Shown here: piece by piece, positions 17,341-27,519 of the stretch
How positions within the stretch are numbered: position 1 is the first letter of the stretch
Layout: every line of letters begins with the position of its first letter
The notes under the pieces: generated by a model
What the model was told of the DNA's origin: nothing
Databases searched by the model: none
Seen by the model: the letters and a program-made list of their open reading frames with translations, nothing else
Made by a program: the position numbers and the translations under genes
Source: Elymus sibiricus
Lineage: Eukaryota; Streptophyta; Magnoliopsida; Poales; Poaceae
Length of the DNA: 64,000 bases
Assembly (NCBI GenBank): GCA_039707655.1
Contig: CM077666.1
Location: 245,054,166-245,118,165 of the forward strand
Direction: 5' to 3'

Positions 17341-20300
17341 TGTCACAGCCCTAGCCTAGCTCTTGCCTGTCATTGCATAAGCATCATTGCATCATGTTTA
17401 AATTCAAATGAAATTTGAAATGGGGATGTCCAAACCCTAGCACTAAATGAAATCAACTAGGTTCAAATCAAATCTTTTCAATGAACCCAAAATGCCCTTT
17501 AGAAAAGTTCATGATTTTTGATAAATGTGAACACCTCTGCCAAAAATGATGAACATATTTCAAGGTCATCTCTGGATTTTTGAATTAAATCATAGTGTAT
17601 TTGAATTGAGGAATTTAATTGCCATAATTATTTTAAATGCTCAAATAATTCTGAAACTAAATGAGGGCCACTGGAATGATTCAGAAAGTGTCCACAATTT
17701 ATTTCAAGAGTTTTAAAAATGATTTGGTATTTTTACTAAATCAAAACAGAGAAATAAAATCAGAATACAGAAAGAAATAGAAAAGAGAGAGAGAAGTACC
17801 TACCTGGGTCACTTACCTGGCCAGCCCAGCCCAGCTGGCCCGCGTGCGAGTCATCTCCTACCTCTGCCAGTAGGCAGAGGCAGGACAGTGCACGGCGCGT
17901 GCACGGTTGCCACGCCACCAGCTCGCCTGCCTGCCTCCTCCGGCCAGCGCAACAATGCGGATGAACTCACCGCTTCCGTCTGGATCGAGCCGACCCGCTC
18001 TTTCTTCCCCCTTCGCTCTTCCTCGTTCCCTTGATGTCATGGCCGAAGCACTCGCTCGCACGCCGTCGTGAACCTCGCAGCCACCTCCTCCCCCTCGACC
18101 CCTCGACATGTCTATGAGCTCCGCCTCCGTCGTCTATGGCTCCTCACCGAGCCACGCGACGCTGGACGCCCCCGAACACCGCCACTGCCGCCGTCTTCTT
18201 CCTCAGGACACCGAGATCGCCATCGCCGCCCCGCTCGCTCCGGCCTCTCCCCAAGCTCGCCGAGGCTACCACTGCAACCGCCGTGAGCCCCTGCCTCGAA
18301 CCCCCCACTCCTTTGCCTCGTTTGCTCATCGTAGCCGCCATTTCGCCTATGATCGAATGCACCGCCGCCTGAGCTCATCGCCGACGTAGCTCCGGTGACC
18401 ATTTGGTCCCGGGCGTGTGTCCATTGTGCTCGCCGCACCGCGTACAGCATCGCTAGCGCCTTACTTCTCCCGCTTGCATGCTGCAGCAGCGTTTCCGCAC
18501 ACACCCGAACGCCGACCGCCGCTGTCGAGCTCGCCGCCGTCAACTCCGGCAACCTCGGGCTCGGCCACCACCACCGTTCGACGCGAGCCGGCGAGAGCTA
18601 TCCAGAGAGCCCAAGCACGCATCGAACGGTGCACCATAGCCGTTTTTCGAAGCTCGCCGCCGCGTTTGGCCTCGCCGGCGGCTAAACGCTGGCGTGCTTC
18701 ACCCTTGACCAGGGGTTTGACATCCCCTGGGCACTGAAATGTGGGCCCAGGCCCCTAACTAAATTTGGTTTAGGATTAAGTTTAGTGCTAATTAACTCTG
18801 CTAATTAGATGTGCCACTGACAAGAGGGTCCCACTGGTCAGTTTGAACTGGACCGCCTCTGTTGACCGCTGACGCCACAGTGACATAATGCTGACGCAAT
18901 AAATCATTTTCTGGATTTAGATTAATTTAAAATAACCAGGAAATTCCAGAAAATGATTCAAAAAATCATATAAAATCAACCGTAGCTCAGATGGAAAATA
19001 TTTATATATGAAAAATGATTAGAAAATCCAATCTATCCAATGGTACTGTTTTCATGCATGGCAAAACACCTTAAACCTGCTGAACATATCAAATCAATTA
19101 AATGGTATTTGAAACACCATATGTGGAGTTTGAATTTGAACCTTGGGTTCAAACCAACTTCATTTAAATTGTTACTAGCTGCATTAGCTCAATCAACAGC
19201 ATGTTGCCATGTCATGATCATGCATCATATTGTTGCATTGCATTGATTGTGTTCCTTCTCTGTTTGTCGGTGTTTGTTCCCTCTCGGTAGAAGATGGTTC
19301 CGACGTCGTGATCGTTGACATCGATGAAGAGATAATAGCTATACTATCTTCAGAAGTGCCAGGCAAGCAAACCCCCTTGAGCATTCTGATAAAATCCCAC
19401 CCTCTCGCTCCTGCTCTCTTTTACTGCATTAGGACAACAACGATTCAACTGTTCATGTTGCGGTAGTTGAACCCATTCCTCTGCATGACCTGTCTTTGCC
19501 ACAGTAAATAGTAAAACCCACTAGCATGAGTAGGAATTGCTTGAGCCATGTTGTGACTACTCATCCATGCTTGCTTGTTATGCTTGCCATGCTTAGAGTT
19601 GTGTCGGTTCTGATCCATCTGGGCGATGAATTGGAATGGTTGTGTTAATGTCCTATTGTGTGAGAGCTAAGTGTGTGAATCCGATTTGGTAAAGGTAATG
19701 ATGAGAGGCCATGTAGGAGTACATGGTGGGTTGTCTCATTGGAACCGTCCTTAGGAACTGAGTTCTGTGTTTGTGATCCAAGACTAGTTACTACCATGCA
19801 TTGGGCCCGAAACCAATGGACCCTCTCGACTTATTAATCGCCTTGATCTCTGTCCAGGAGTTGCAACTAGTTTCTGGTGTTTGTAGGGTGTGCTGGGGGC
19901 CGTGCTTAGCGCTGACCATCGGGGTGGGCTATGTTGCTGTAGGCACGAGGCACGGTGTACCAAGTGACACCCGGATGGTGCTCTTGGGAACCCTGTTCTC
20001 ATCGTTTGGGGCCGTGATAGAAACTTCGGTCGGACTTCCTTTGTAGATACAAACTCAAATAGGCGATAAACCTGGACTAGAGTCTTGTGTGGATTAGTCA
20101 GGTCGTGGCTGACACCCTCACCAGGCTTCTGCTTGAAGGTTACCGAGATACATGACGTGTACATGGTGGTAAGTGGTGAAAGCGTGTGTGAAGAAGTACA
20201 CCCCTGCAGGGTTATTTATCTATTCGGATAGCCGCGTCCTCGGATATGGACTACTTGGAAAGCTTACATTGTTCATAGACAAGTTGAAATGGATACTCTA

Positions 20301-21394
20301 AAATGCGCAAGATAAGCGTGAGTGCTATGGATGGCCTTCTCGTAGAGAGACGGGAGCGGATCCATAGTGGTGTATTGATATGGTGAATATGTGGACTCGT
20401 GTGCGCTCTCTCACCCCAAAGAAGTTACTGGTTGTCGTAGTTCAGGATAGCCACTGAGTCAAAGCTGGCTTTGTGCAGTTAAACTCCACAACCCCATTGT
20501 TGATACTGATGCATATGTAGTTAGTTCTGATGTAAGTCTTGCTGAGTACCTTTGTACTCACGGTTGCTTAATCTATGTTTTGCAGAGGAGACTTCAGTCT
20601 CGCTTGTGTTTTCTGCGATGAGTTCGACGTTGTCCGATTAGTTTGGGAATCCCAGACAGAGGTCTGACTCCTATGGAGGGTCTTGTAGATAGACAGGCTT
20701 TCTAGCCTTCTTTCTTTTCAGCTGTCTATACTCAGATAGGTTATGCTTTCGCTTGTTGCTTGTATGACTTTGTATGTTGGGTCATGAGACCCATGATTAT
20801 AATATCATGTTATGTATGGCTCTTCAGAGCCTCTTAAATAAATACTTTGAGTCGTAGAGTTATGTTGTGATGCCATGTTGTATCTACACATATCATGCAT
20901 ATTGTGTGTATGTTTTGAAATGCATTAGAATGTGTGGGAGTCGACACCTAGTTATCTGCTCTGGTAGCCTTCCATACAGGGAAATGCCTCCTAGTGCTTC
21001 CACTGAGCATTGGTACTTCGCTACTGCTCCGGAACACATGGATTGACCGACATGTATCCATCTTTGCTCCTGTGTCTGTCCCTATGGGGAATTGTCACGC
21101 GGTGTTACTGGAGTCCTGATAGCCCAGTACACACGCTGATGACCGACACGTGCATTGCTGGGTTACCTATGTCTGTCCCTGTACGTTTGTGCCACCTTGG
21201 TTTATGACTAGTCATGTCGACCCGGGTTCTCTGTCATATGGATGCTAGCATCACAATCATATACGTGAGACAAAAGACGCAAACGGTCCCGGCCAAGGTA
21301 AAGGCGGCAACCGTTGGTTACCGTGCATGAGGCCGCAAAGTGATATGATGTGTCTTATGCTAGATCGGTGTGACTTAGGATCAGGGTCCCGACA
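17341..21394 (+). repeat. E5: long (about 4 kb) LTR of a Gypsy-type element, second copy
   Basis: Starts TGTCACAGCCC and ends GGTCCCGACA, after which a gag frame resumes. Inside are AT-rich flanks, a GC-rich island (17826-18690), a segment identical in order to E3, and AATAAA-like signals near 20838. The pentamer GGCTT occurs at 17336-17340 and again at 20696-20700. LTRs of this size are known from large derivative elements in Triticeae, but I cannot assign a family name with confidence. No matching internal domain is left, so it is a solo LTR or a recombination product. Confidence 0.65.
17826..18690. other. GC-rich, codon-like island inside the E5 LTR
   Basis: It is markedly richer in C and G than its flanks and open in several frames on both strands over 70-146 codons. 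It is flanked by AG-rich sequence (AGAGAGAGAGAAG) and pyrimidine-rich sequence. Codon-like openness in many frames suggests composition rather than a gene. It could be a captured host exon, but no protein is recognisable. Confidence 0.4.
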
Positions 21395-21954
21395 GCGATG
21401 ACAAGCTTCTAGCCAACTACTTCCCGTTGGCGCTTCGGCCCAAAGTCAGGTCGTGGTTGATGAACTTGCCGGAAGGCTCCATTTCTTCTTGGGCGGATCT
21501 ATGCCATCAATTCGTGGGTGCCTACCAGGGTGGGCACAAGCTCCCTGGTCAGGAGAGGTTCAGCCGTGTGCACCACAACATCCCCGATGTTCATTGTGTA
21601 GCTGTTTGCATCGCATTCCACACAGATGTGCGCAACCGCAGAATGCGGTCTGAGATGAATGTCATGAAGGTCAGATCCATCAACGAGTTGTTTGCCTTGG
21701 CGGACAAGTGTGCACGTGCTGAGGAAGGGAGGCGACTCGCGGGGGAAGATGCTAGCGCCGACGTCGATTCTGAAGACGACGACGTAGATGATGCATCGAC
21801 CCCGCAGAAGAAGAGCCAGAAGCGCAATCTGAAGCGCAAAGGCAAGAAAGTGATGGCAGTGGAGAGCCCCGGTGATGCCAACACCACCAAGAAGTCCAAG
21901 ACAGAAAGCCCCGGCAAGGAGGTTGCCGGATGCGCTGACTGCCGGGAGGCTTAG
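21395..21954 (+). pseudogene. E6: gag fragment of another Gypsy element
   Basis: The open frame from 21397 to 21954 reads a piece of a Retrotrans_gag domain (LRPKVRSWLMNLPEGSISSW, then FVGAYQGG) and a Lys-rich, acidic tail. About 20 residues of the usual Gag core are missing between LPGQ and RFSRV, an in-frame deletion. The N-terminus is cut off by E5 and no PR/RT follows. It is the flank into which the long LTR inserted. Confidence 0.7.
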
Positions 21955-22276
21955 GAATCTGAAGTAGCACTGTGTTTAGGCACCGCTATAGATGCACACT
22001 GGAGGGGATTCTGGACTCCTGGGAACGTTTTTAATCATTTGCTTCAAGTCTCATTTATATTATCAGTTATTTACTTTAATAGATTTAGTCGACATTACAC
22101 ATGCAACATTATTATTATTACTTTTACTGTTCTGGATTACTTACAACTTTTAGGCACATTATTTGCACCTTGCAAAGGACCTAAGACTGATGCTTGTGCT
22201 CCCTGTGGGATCGATACTCTTACTTCGAAAAGGCTACAACTAAACCCTTTGCACTTGCAGGCTATCAAGCTTTTTC

Positions 22277-22294
22277 TGGCGCCATTGCCGGGGA
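22277..22294 (+). promoter_or_regulatory. Primer-binding site of E7 (tRNA-Asp)
   Basis: TGGCGCCATTGCCGGGGA is complementary to the 3' end of plant tRNA-Asp except for one mismatch (A for G). This primer choice is characteristic of Athila/Tat-type elements. Confidence 0.88.
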
Positions 22295-22370
22295 GCTGAG
22301 CGCTTTTGGTCGAAGTTCTGAGTTTGGTTTGAATTTTGTATACTAGGTTGTTTGCAGGTCAGGAACAACC

Positions 22371-24403
22371 ATGGCTGAGTATGGACACAGTTATGAACTC
22401 GCAGCCATGCCTCTTACAGGTCCACCTATTCGAGAAATGTTCACATCGTTGGGTCCTAACCCCACCGGTGTAGCTTATGAGGTGAACCCAAGTGTCCTAG
22501 AATTGTTGCATGGTAAACAGTTTAAAGGTGAGGAAGGTGAGGATCCTTATCAACATTTGCAATTTTTCGAAGATGTATGTGGGACATTTAAGTTGAATGC
22601 TTTTAGCCCAGATGATATGAAACTGAAATTGTTTCCTCACACTCTGGCTAAAAAGACAAGGAATTGGTTAGTGTCTCACCCTGCAGGTACCTTTGATACA
22701 TGGAATAAACTAGCAGAAACCTTTCTGTCAGATTTTTACCCAGAAAAGAAATCCTATGAAGTAAGGAGGAGGATTTTAAACTTCCAACAGAGGCCTCGGG
22801 AAAGTCTAGTAAACGCATATCAAAGGTATAAATTTTACTAAATGATTGCCCTCATCATAAGCACCCTGAATGGTTAGTATTAAATCTTTTCTATGGAGGA
22901 TTGCAATATGCTTCAAAGAAAGAACTAGATTTAGCATCTGCAGGTTCTTTTATTACTAGCGAAGTCCCAGAAGCATTGGAATTATTAGAAGGGAAACTAG
23001 CTAACCATGAAGCTTGGGAGAGCGATGAAGAAGGAGAGGGCAAAGTAGAAGTGGATTTTGATTGCATAAAAGCTTATCTAAACTCAGGGAGAGTTAAACA
23101 AATAAGTAATGAATTATACCTTGACCCTGATGTTGTTTTAAGATTTGTTCAAAGCTATGCTGAATATATGGAGTTCCCGAAGACGAAATGGGAGAATTAT
23201 ACTGATGAGGACCCCGAGGAAGAGGTCATAGTCGAGACCTTGGAGGTAGAAACATCAGTACTCCCCACGAAAGAAGATTATGAACCCGAACCGGTATTGC
23301 CATATCCAGTGAGAAAGGCGCAACATGATTATTTTAGTAGGGAACATTCTGAGGATGAAAATGAGAACCAGAGCAAAGCTAAGGTGAAGCCTCCAAAAAG
23401 GAGAATACAGGAAAAACCCATCGAAACAATGGAAGAAGAGGTAACTTGTTTTGTAAAAGGTTGCATCAAAGCTTCAGATACAGGTAAACCAGTGGTGCCT
23501 TGTTCGTTTGGAAGTACTTCTTATTTTGGTCTATGCGATATAGGGTCTTCTATTAATGTTATACCTTACAGTCTTTACACTAAGCTTCATGATGAAATCT
23601 ATGCTTGTGACTTGCAGCCAACTGATATGGAAATTAGATTAGCAGATGGTACTCTAAGGAGACCTTATGGGATGGTATCTGATGTTTATGTCATATTGGG
23701 AACCTTTACATATCAAGTAGACTTTGTTGTAATGGAAATCCCTGAAGATGATTTTTGTCCAATAATATTTGGAAGACCATTCCTTAATACTGCAGGTGCA
23801 AGCATTGATTGTAAGAGGGAAGTTGTATCTCTTAAGTATGGGGAAGAGGTACGAGAGTTTCATTTTTCCAGATTCAAGAATCACCCCCAACCACGAGAGC
23901 ATGACAACAATGAAGAGAAGACCATAGCTCAACTAGCAGCAATCTACTTCGGAACCCCAGAAAATGATCTAGGAAGGAGTTTAACTAAATACGAGAAAGA
24001 TCCAGAGGACCCAGCTAAGGAAGAAATAGATCATCACTTGAATGAAACACCGGTTCAAGATCCGGTATCTAGTGCGCAATATGAAGTACCTGAGAAGAAA
24101 GGAGACGAAGAACCACCACCACCTGAACTAAAACCTCTACCAAAAGAGTTAAGGTATGAGATTTTAGATGAAACAAATAGATACCCTGTTATTATTAGTG
24201 CTAATCTTTCAGATGAAGAAAAAGAGAGATTAATGAATGCCTTGAGGAAACATAGAAAAGCATTTGGGTGTTCAATGGATGACTTAAAGGGCATCAGCCC
24301 CTCTATATGTACTCATCGTATAATCATGGAGGAAGGAGCTGAACCAGTTCGTGAGTACCAGCGGAAGCTGAATCCCGAAATGAAAGAAGTGGTAAGAAAA
24401 TAA
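22371..24403 (+). pseudogene. E7 gag and protease
   Basis: Starts at ATG 22371 (MAEYGHSYE). Residues about 60-155 are an Athila-type Gag core (HLQFFEDVCGTFKL, WLVSHPAGTFDTW). A frameshift near 22840 (after AYQRYKF) splits it from the rest, which is open from 22901. The protease follows: CDIGSSINVIPYS at about 23536-23574 holds the active-site Asp, and FGRPFL at about 23770 is the usual flap-distal motif. A linker leads to the start of RT (EYQRKLNPEMKEVV). A nonsense TAA at 24401-24403 interrupts the polyprotein where relatives have a Glu codon. Gag would form particles and the protease mature them. Confidence 0.82.
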
Positions 24404-25914
24404 TTTATTCATCTACTTGATGCAGGTATTATATATCCAGTTTTTGAAAGCAAATGCGTAAGTTTGGTTCATTGTGTGCCTGAAATGGGAGGATTTACAG
24501 TAGTTCCTAATAGACATAACAAACTAATCCCTACTAGAACAATAGTTGGGTATAGAATGTGCATTGATTTTAGGAAGCTGAATAAGGAGACACGTAAGGA
24601 TCATTATCCCTTACCATTCATTGATCAAATGCTTGAAAGGTTGTCAAAGCATGCCCATTTTTGTTATGTGGATGGGTATTCAGGGTTTTCACAAATTTCC
24701 GTGCATCCAGAAGATCAAGAGAAGACAACATTCACTTGCCCGTTTGGTATGTACTCTTACCGTCATATGCCTTTTGGCCTATGCAATGCACCAGCTACAT
24801 TTCAAAGATGCATGAATGCTATTTTTGCTGATTTTGTTGAAGAAATCATGGAAGTCTTCATGGATGATTTTTCAGTCTATGGAACTTCTTTTGATGATTG
24901 TCTTCGCAATCTTGATAAAGTTTTGCAGAGGTGTGAGGACACTAATCTTGTCTTGAATGGGAGAAATGTCATTTTATGGTCAATGAAGGTATTGTTTTGG
25001 GGCACAAAATATCTGGTAAAGGTATAGAAGTTGATAAAGCAAAAATAGATGCCATAGAGAAACTCCCTTATCCTCGTGATATAAAAGGGATAAGGAGTTT
25101 TCTTGGGCATGCAGGTTTCTATAGGCGCTTTATTAAATATTTCTCCAATATTTGGAAACCCTTGACTAACCTTTTGCAGAAAGACGTTCCCTTCACATTC
25201 AATGATGAGTGTAAAAGTGCCTTTGAAAAACTGAAGCATGCTCTACTTAATGCTCCTATCATTACACCTCCATACTGGGACATGCCCTTTGAGGTCATAT
25301 GCGAAACGAATGATAATGCGGTAAGTGCGGTTTTGGGCCAACAAGTAGGTGAGAAGTTTAATGTTATTTACTTTGCAAGCCACACCCTTACTGATGCACA
25401 AAGAAATTATGCTAAGAATGATAGAGAACTCTATGCAGTGATCTTTGCTTGTGAGAAGTTTAGACCTTATATCACTGATACAAAAGTTATATTCTATACT
25501 AACCGCCAGGCAATAAAAGAGGTATTGAATATTAAAGAAACTAAGCCTCGTTGGGTGAGGTGGTCTCTTCTTTTGCAAGAATTTGACAGTGAAATTTTAG
25601 ACCGCAAAAAGATAGGAGAAGTGTTGACAAACATCTCCCTGGTAAAGGAGGAGCATCAATACAATCCAAAAGGTATATGTATCCCCTATGGAACGGTTGT
25701 GGCTTTGGATAGAGCTACAACTCGTACCTTTGGAGATACAGGACCACCATTCATCGGTCTAGAGGAATCTTTTGTGAAACTGAGGGTAAGGGAAGAAAGT
25801 GATTTATTTTTCTATAACAACTCTTTGCACCCCAGTAAGTTGCAGAAGATGTCACCATTTCCTCGACCCCTAAGAACAAACATGCTTGGGATGAAGATCT
25901 TCGCAAAACACTAA
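24404..25914 (+). pseudogene. E7 reverse transcriptase and RNase H
   Basis: RT motifs in order: YRMCIDFRKLNKETRKDHYP, YSGFSQISVHPEDQEKTTF, MPFGLCNAPATFQRCM and the catalytic FMDD at about 24863. A one-base deletion near 24957 shifts the frame; it continues with [20 protein letters not shown] and FLGHAGFYRRFIK. RNase H follows from about 25300, but both recognisable catalytic aspartates are changed: the CDASD-type motif reads CETND and the YTDH-type motif reads YTNR. After LLLQEFDSEI the usual integrase is absent, and an unrelated short tail ends at 25914. It copied RNA into DNA in the particle before decay. Confidence 0.82.
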
Positions 25915-26553
25915 GAGTGGAGAGCACTAGGGAACACAGGAAAGTTCTATCTTTTTCCTTAAGCTCTCATCAAAGTTGTCTTCGTTGTATTTTTCTGTAT
26001 AAAATTATATGTTTTCTGTAGTCAAACGGGCGCACAAACGACCGCCTGCCGTTGTTTGAAGCACCGTCTTTGATTCTGTTTATTTAAGCACGTAGGCAAA
26101 TGGAGAAAATGACCGCTGAAGCGATCATCAGCAACCGCTTGGAAGGCCGTCTTTCGATCTGTTCCACGAAGGGAAACTGCGCCTCTGCTATAAAAAAAAC
26201 TTTTTTGTCTCGCATGAGAAAGGGGATCAGACGGACGCCTGAACGACTGGACGCGCCCGTTTTTAAGGCTGTTATACATTCTGTCCATGAAGAGCTTGGT
26301 GGAAGAAGGTCAAAATGACTGCTCAAACGATCGGTCGCGGTCGTTTGGAAGGCCGTCGATCGTGATTTCTGTCTGAATTCTAACAGAATTTCGCCTGATC
26401 TTATTTGGTTTGTTTCCTATACTTTCTAAATTCCTTATCTCGTTAAAACCTGCGTCCTTAGCCTTCTATATACAGAACTATTGTTCCCTCCTCTATCAAA
26501 ACTAACCAATCAATCTAGGCAAAGCCTTCTTGAGTTTTGAGTTGCAGGGAGTC
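25915..26553 (+). other. Non-coding stretch of E7 with diverged repeats
   Basis: No gene is visible. Between 26033 and 26374 four diverged units recur (26033-26080, 26118-26164, 26238-26285, 26321-26374). Each is about 50 bases and runs from an AACGACCG-like start through GGAAGGCCGTC to a TTCTGT end. They are separated by 35-75 bases. Confidence 0.5.
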
Positions 26554-26985
26554 ATGGCTCATTCGTGGGATGAGAGGCAAACCTCTCTGCAGGAAGAGGA
26601 GGACTTGGAGCGGGAGGGCTATTCTCCAGCAAGTATAAGGGAGAGGCTTCATCGCTGTCGCGATTGGACTTCCTCCGAGGAAGATCCAGAGGAACCTCCT
26701 TATGAGGAGGAAGAAGAGGTGGATAAAGAGAATGGCAAGAAACCGGCGGCCATCCCCATCAACGCCATCAAGATCATCATCAAGAAGGACAAGATCGATT
26801 ATGTCAGGGAGATTACCACTGTCATGGGAAAGTGTGGTTTCAGTAACTGCACTATCCATGATCTATTTGAAGAATCCAGCAAGACCGATCCAAGGGCGCG
26901 TGAGATGCACACCATAGGCGCCCGCATGCAAGTTGGACCTCCTAGGAAAAGACGTAACACCGCCCCAGTGCAACCAATTCCACCC
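26554..26985 (+). pseudogene. Small acidic/basic ORF of E7, truncated by E8
   Basis: ATG at 26554 (MAHSWDERQ) opens 144 codons. The first half is Glu-rich (EEDLEREG, EEPPYEEEEE), the second half basic (IKIIIKKDK, PPRKRRN). Its stop codon TGA at 26986-26988 is the first three bases of the E8 LTR, so the real C-terminus is lost. I recognise no family. Position, after pol and before the 3' LTR, is where Athila elements carry extra or env-like frames, but no signal peptide or membrane segment is visible. Confidence 0.55.
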
Positions 26986-27478
26986 TGACGGTGTCCTAGA
27001 CTAGGGGTATTAACCTAGTCGGCCCATATTCTTCGGGCTGGGCTAGTGGGCCCCCGTTCGCCTTAAGGTGGACTCCGGAAGCCGTACGCTAGGGACAAGA
27101 TCAGGAATACATCTGCCGAAGACTTTATGTATACTCCAAGACTCCTCCTACTGCCTCCAGGCCAAGTTGCCGACCTTGTAACCTTAGATGCCCTACCTGG
27201 CATGTATATAAGCCAAAGGGTTTAGCCCTTAGAGGGGACTTCAACACAATCTCATTCACCAAGCCCTAGAACTAGAACATATCTTACGATCTTGAAGTAG
27301 ATCAACTCTGTACTCGATACATCTCCATTGATATAACCAAGAGCCGGACGTAGGGTTTTACCTCCATCAAGAGGGCCCGAACCTAGGTAAACATCGTCTC
27401 TCTATTCCTGTTACCATCTGTCCAAGATCCACAGCTCGGGACCCCCTACCCCGAGGTCTGCCGGTTTTTACACCGACA
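26986..27478 (+). repeat. 5' LTR of E8
   Basis: 493 bp, TGACGGTG to CACCGACA (near-perfect 8-bp inverted ends). TATA box TATATAAG at 27205-27212. Downstream, CTGGTAAATTGAGAGTTCC looks like the usual primer-binding region of this group with an internal deletion. Confidence 0.85.
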
Positions 27479-27519
27479 CTGGTAAATTGAGAGTTCCGCT
27501 ATGTGATCGCAAAGGATCG

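Larger units (their letters stand above)
21955..26985 (+). mobile_element. E7: Athila-lineage Gypsy element, integrase missing
   Basis: A tRNA-Asp primer-binding site (22277), Gag, protease, RT and RNase H follow in order, as in Athila-lineage Ty3/Gypsy elements (Sabrina and WHAM are Triticeae members of that lineage). After RNase H there is no integrase. A 600-bp non-coding stretch with diverged repeats and a small ORF follow, and the right end is cut by E8. Two frameshifts and a nonsense codon make it inactive. The left LTR is only partly present: 21955-22276 looks like its U5 end, with no clear start. Confidence 0.75.

Noticed and set aside
18068..18737. Host genes in the GC-rich island
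   Set aside because: Frames are short, overlap on both strands, and none resembles a known protein; openness follows from GC content.
22277..22294. tRNA genes at the primer-binding sites
   Set aside because: Only the 12-18 bases complementary to tRNA 3' ends are present; no cloverleaf follows.
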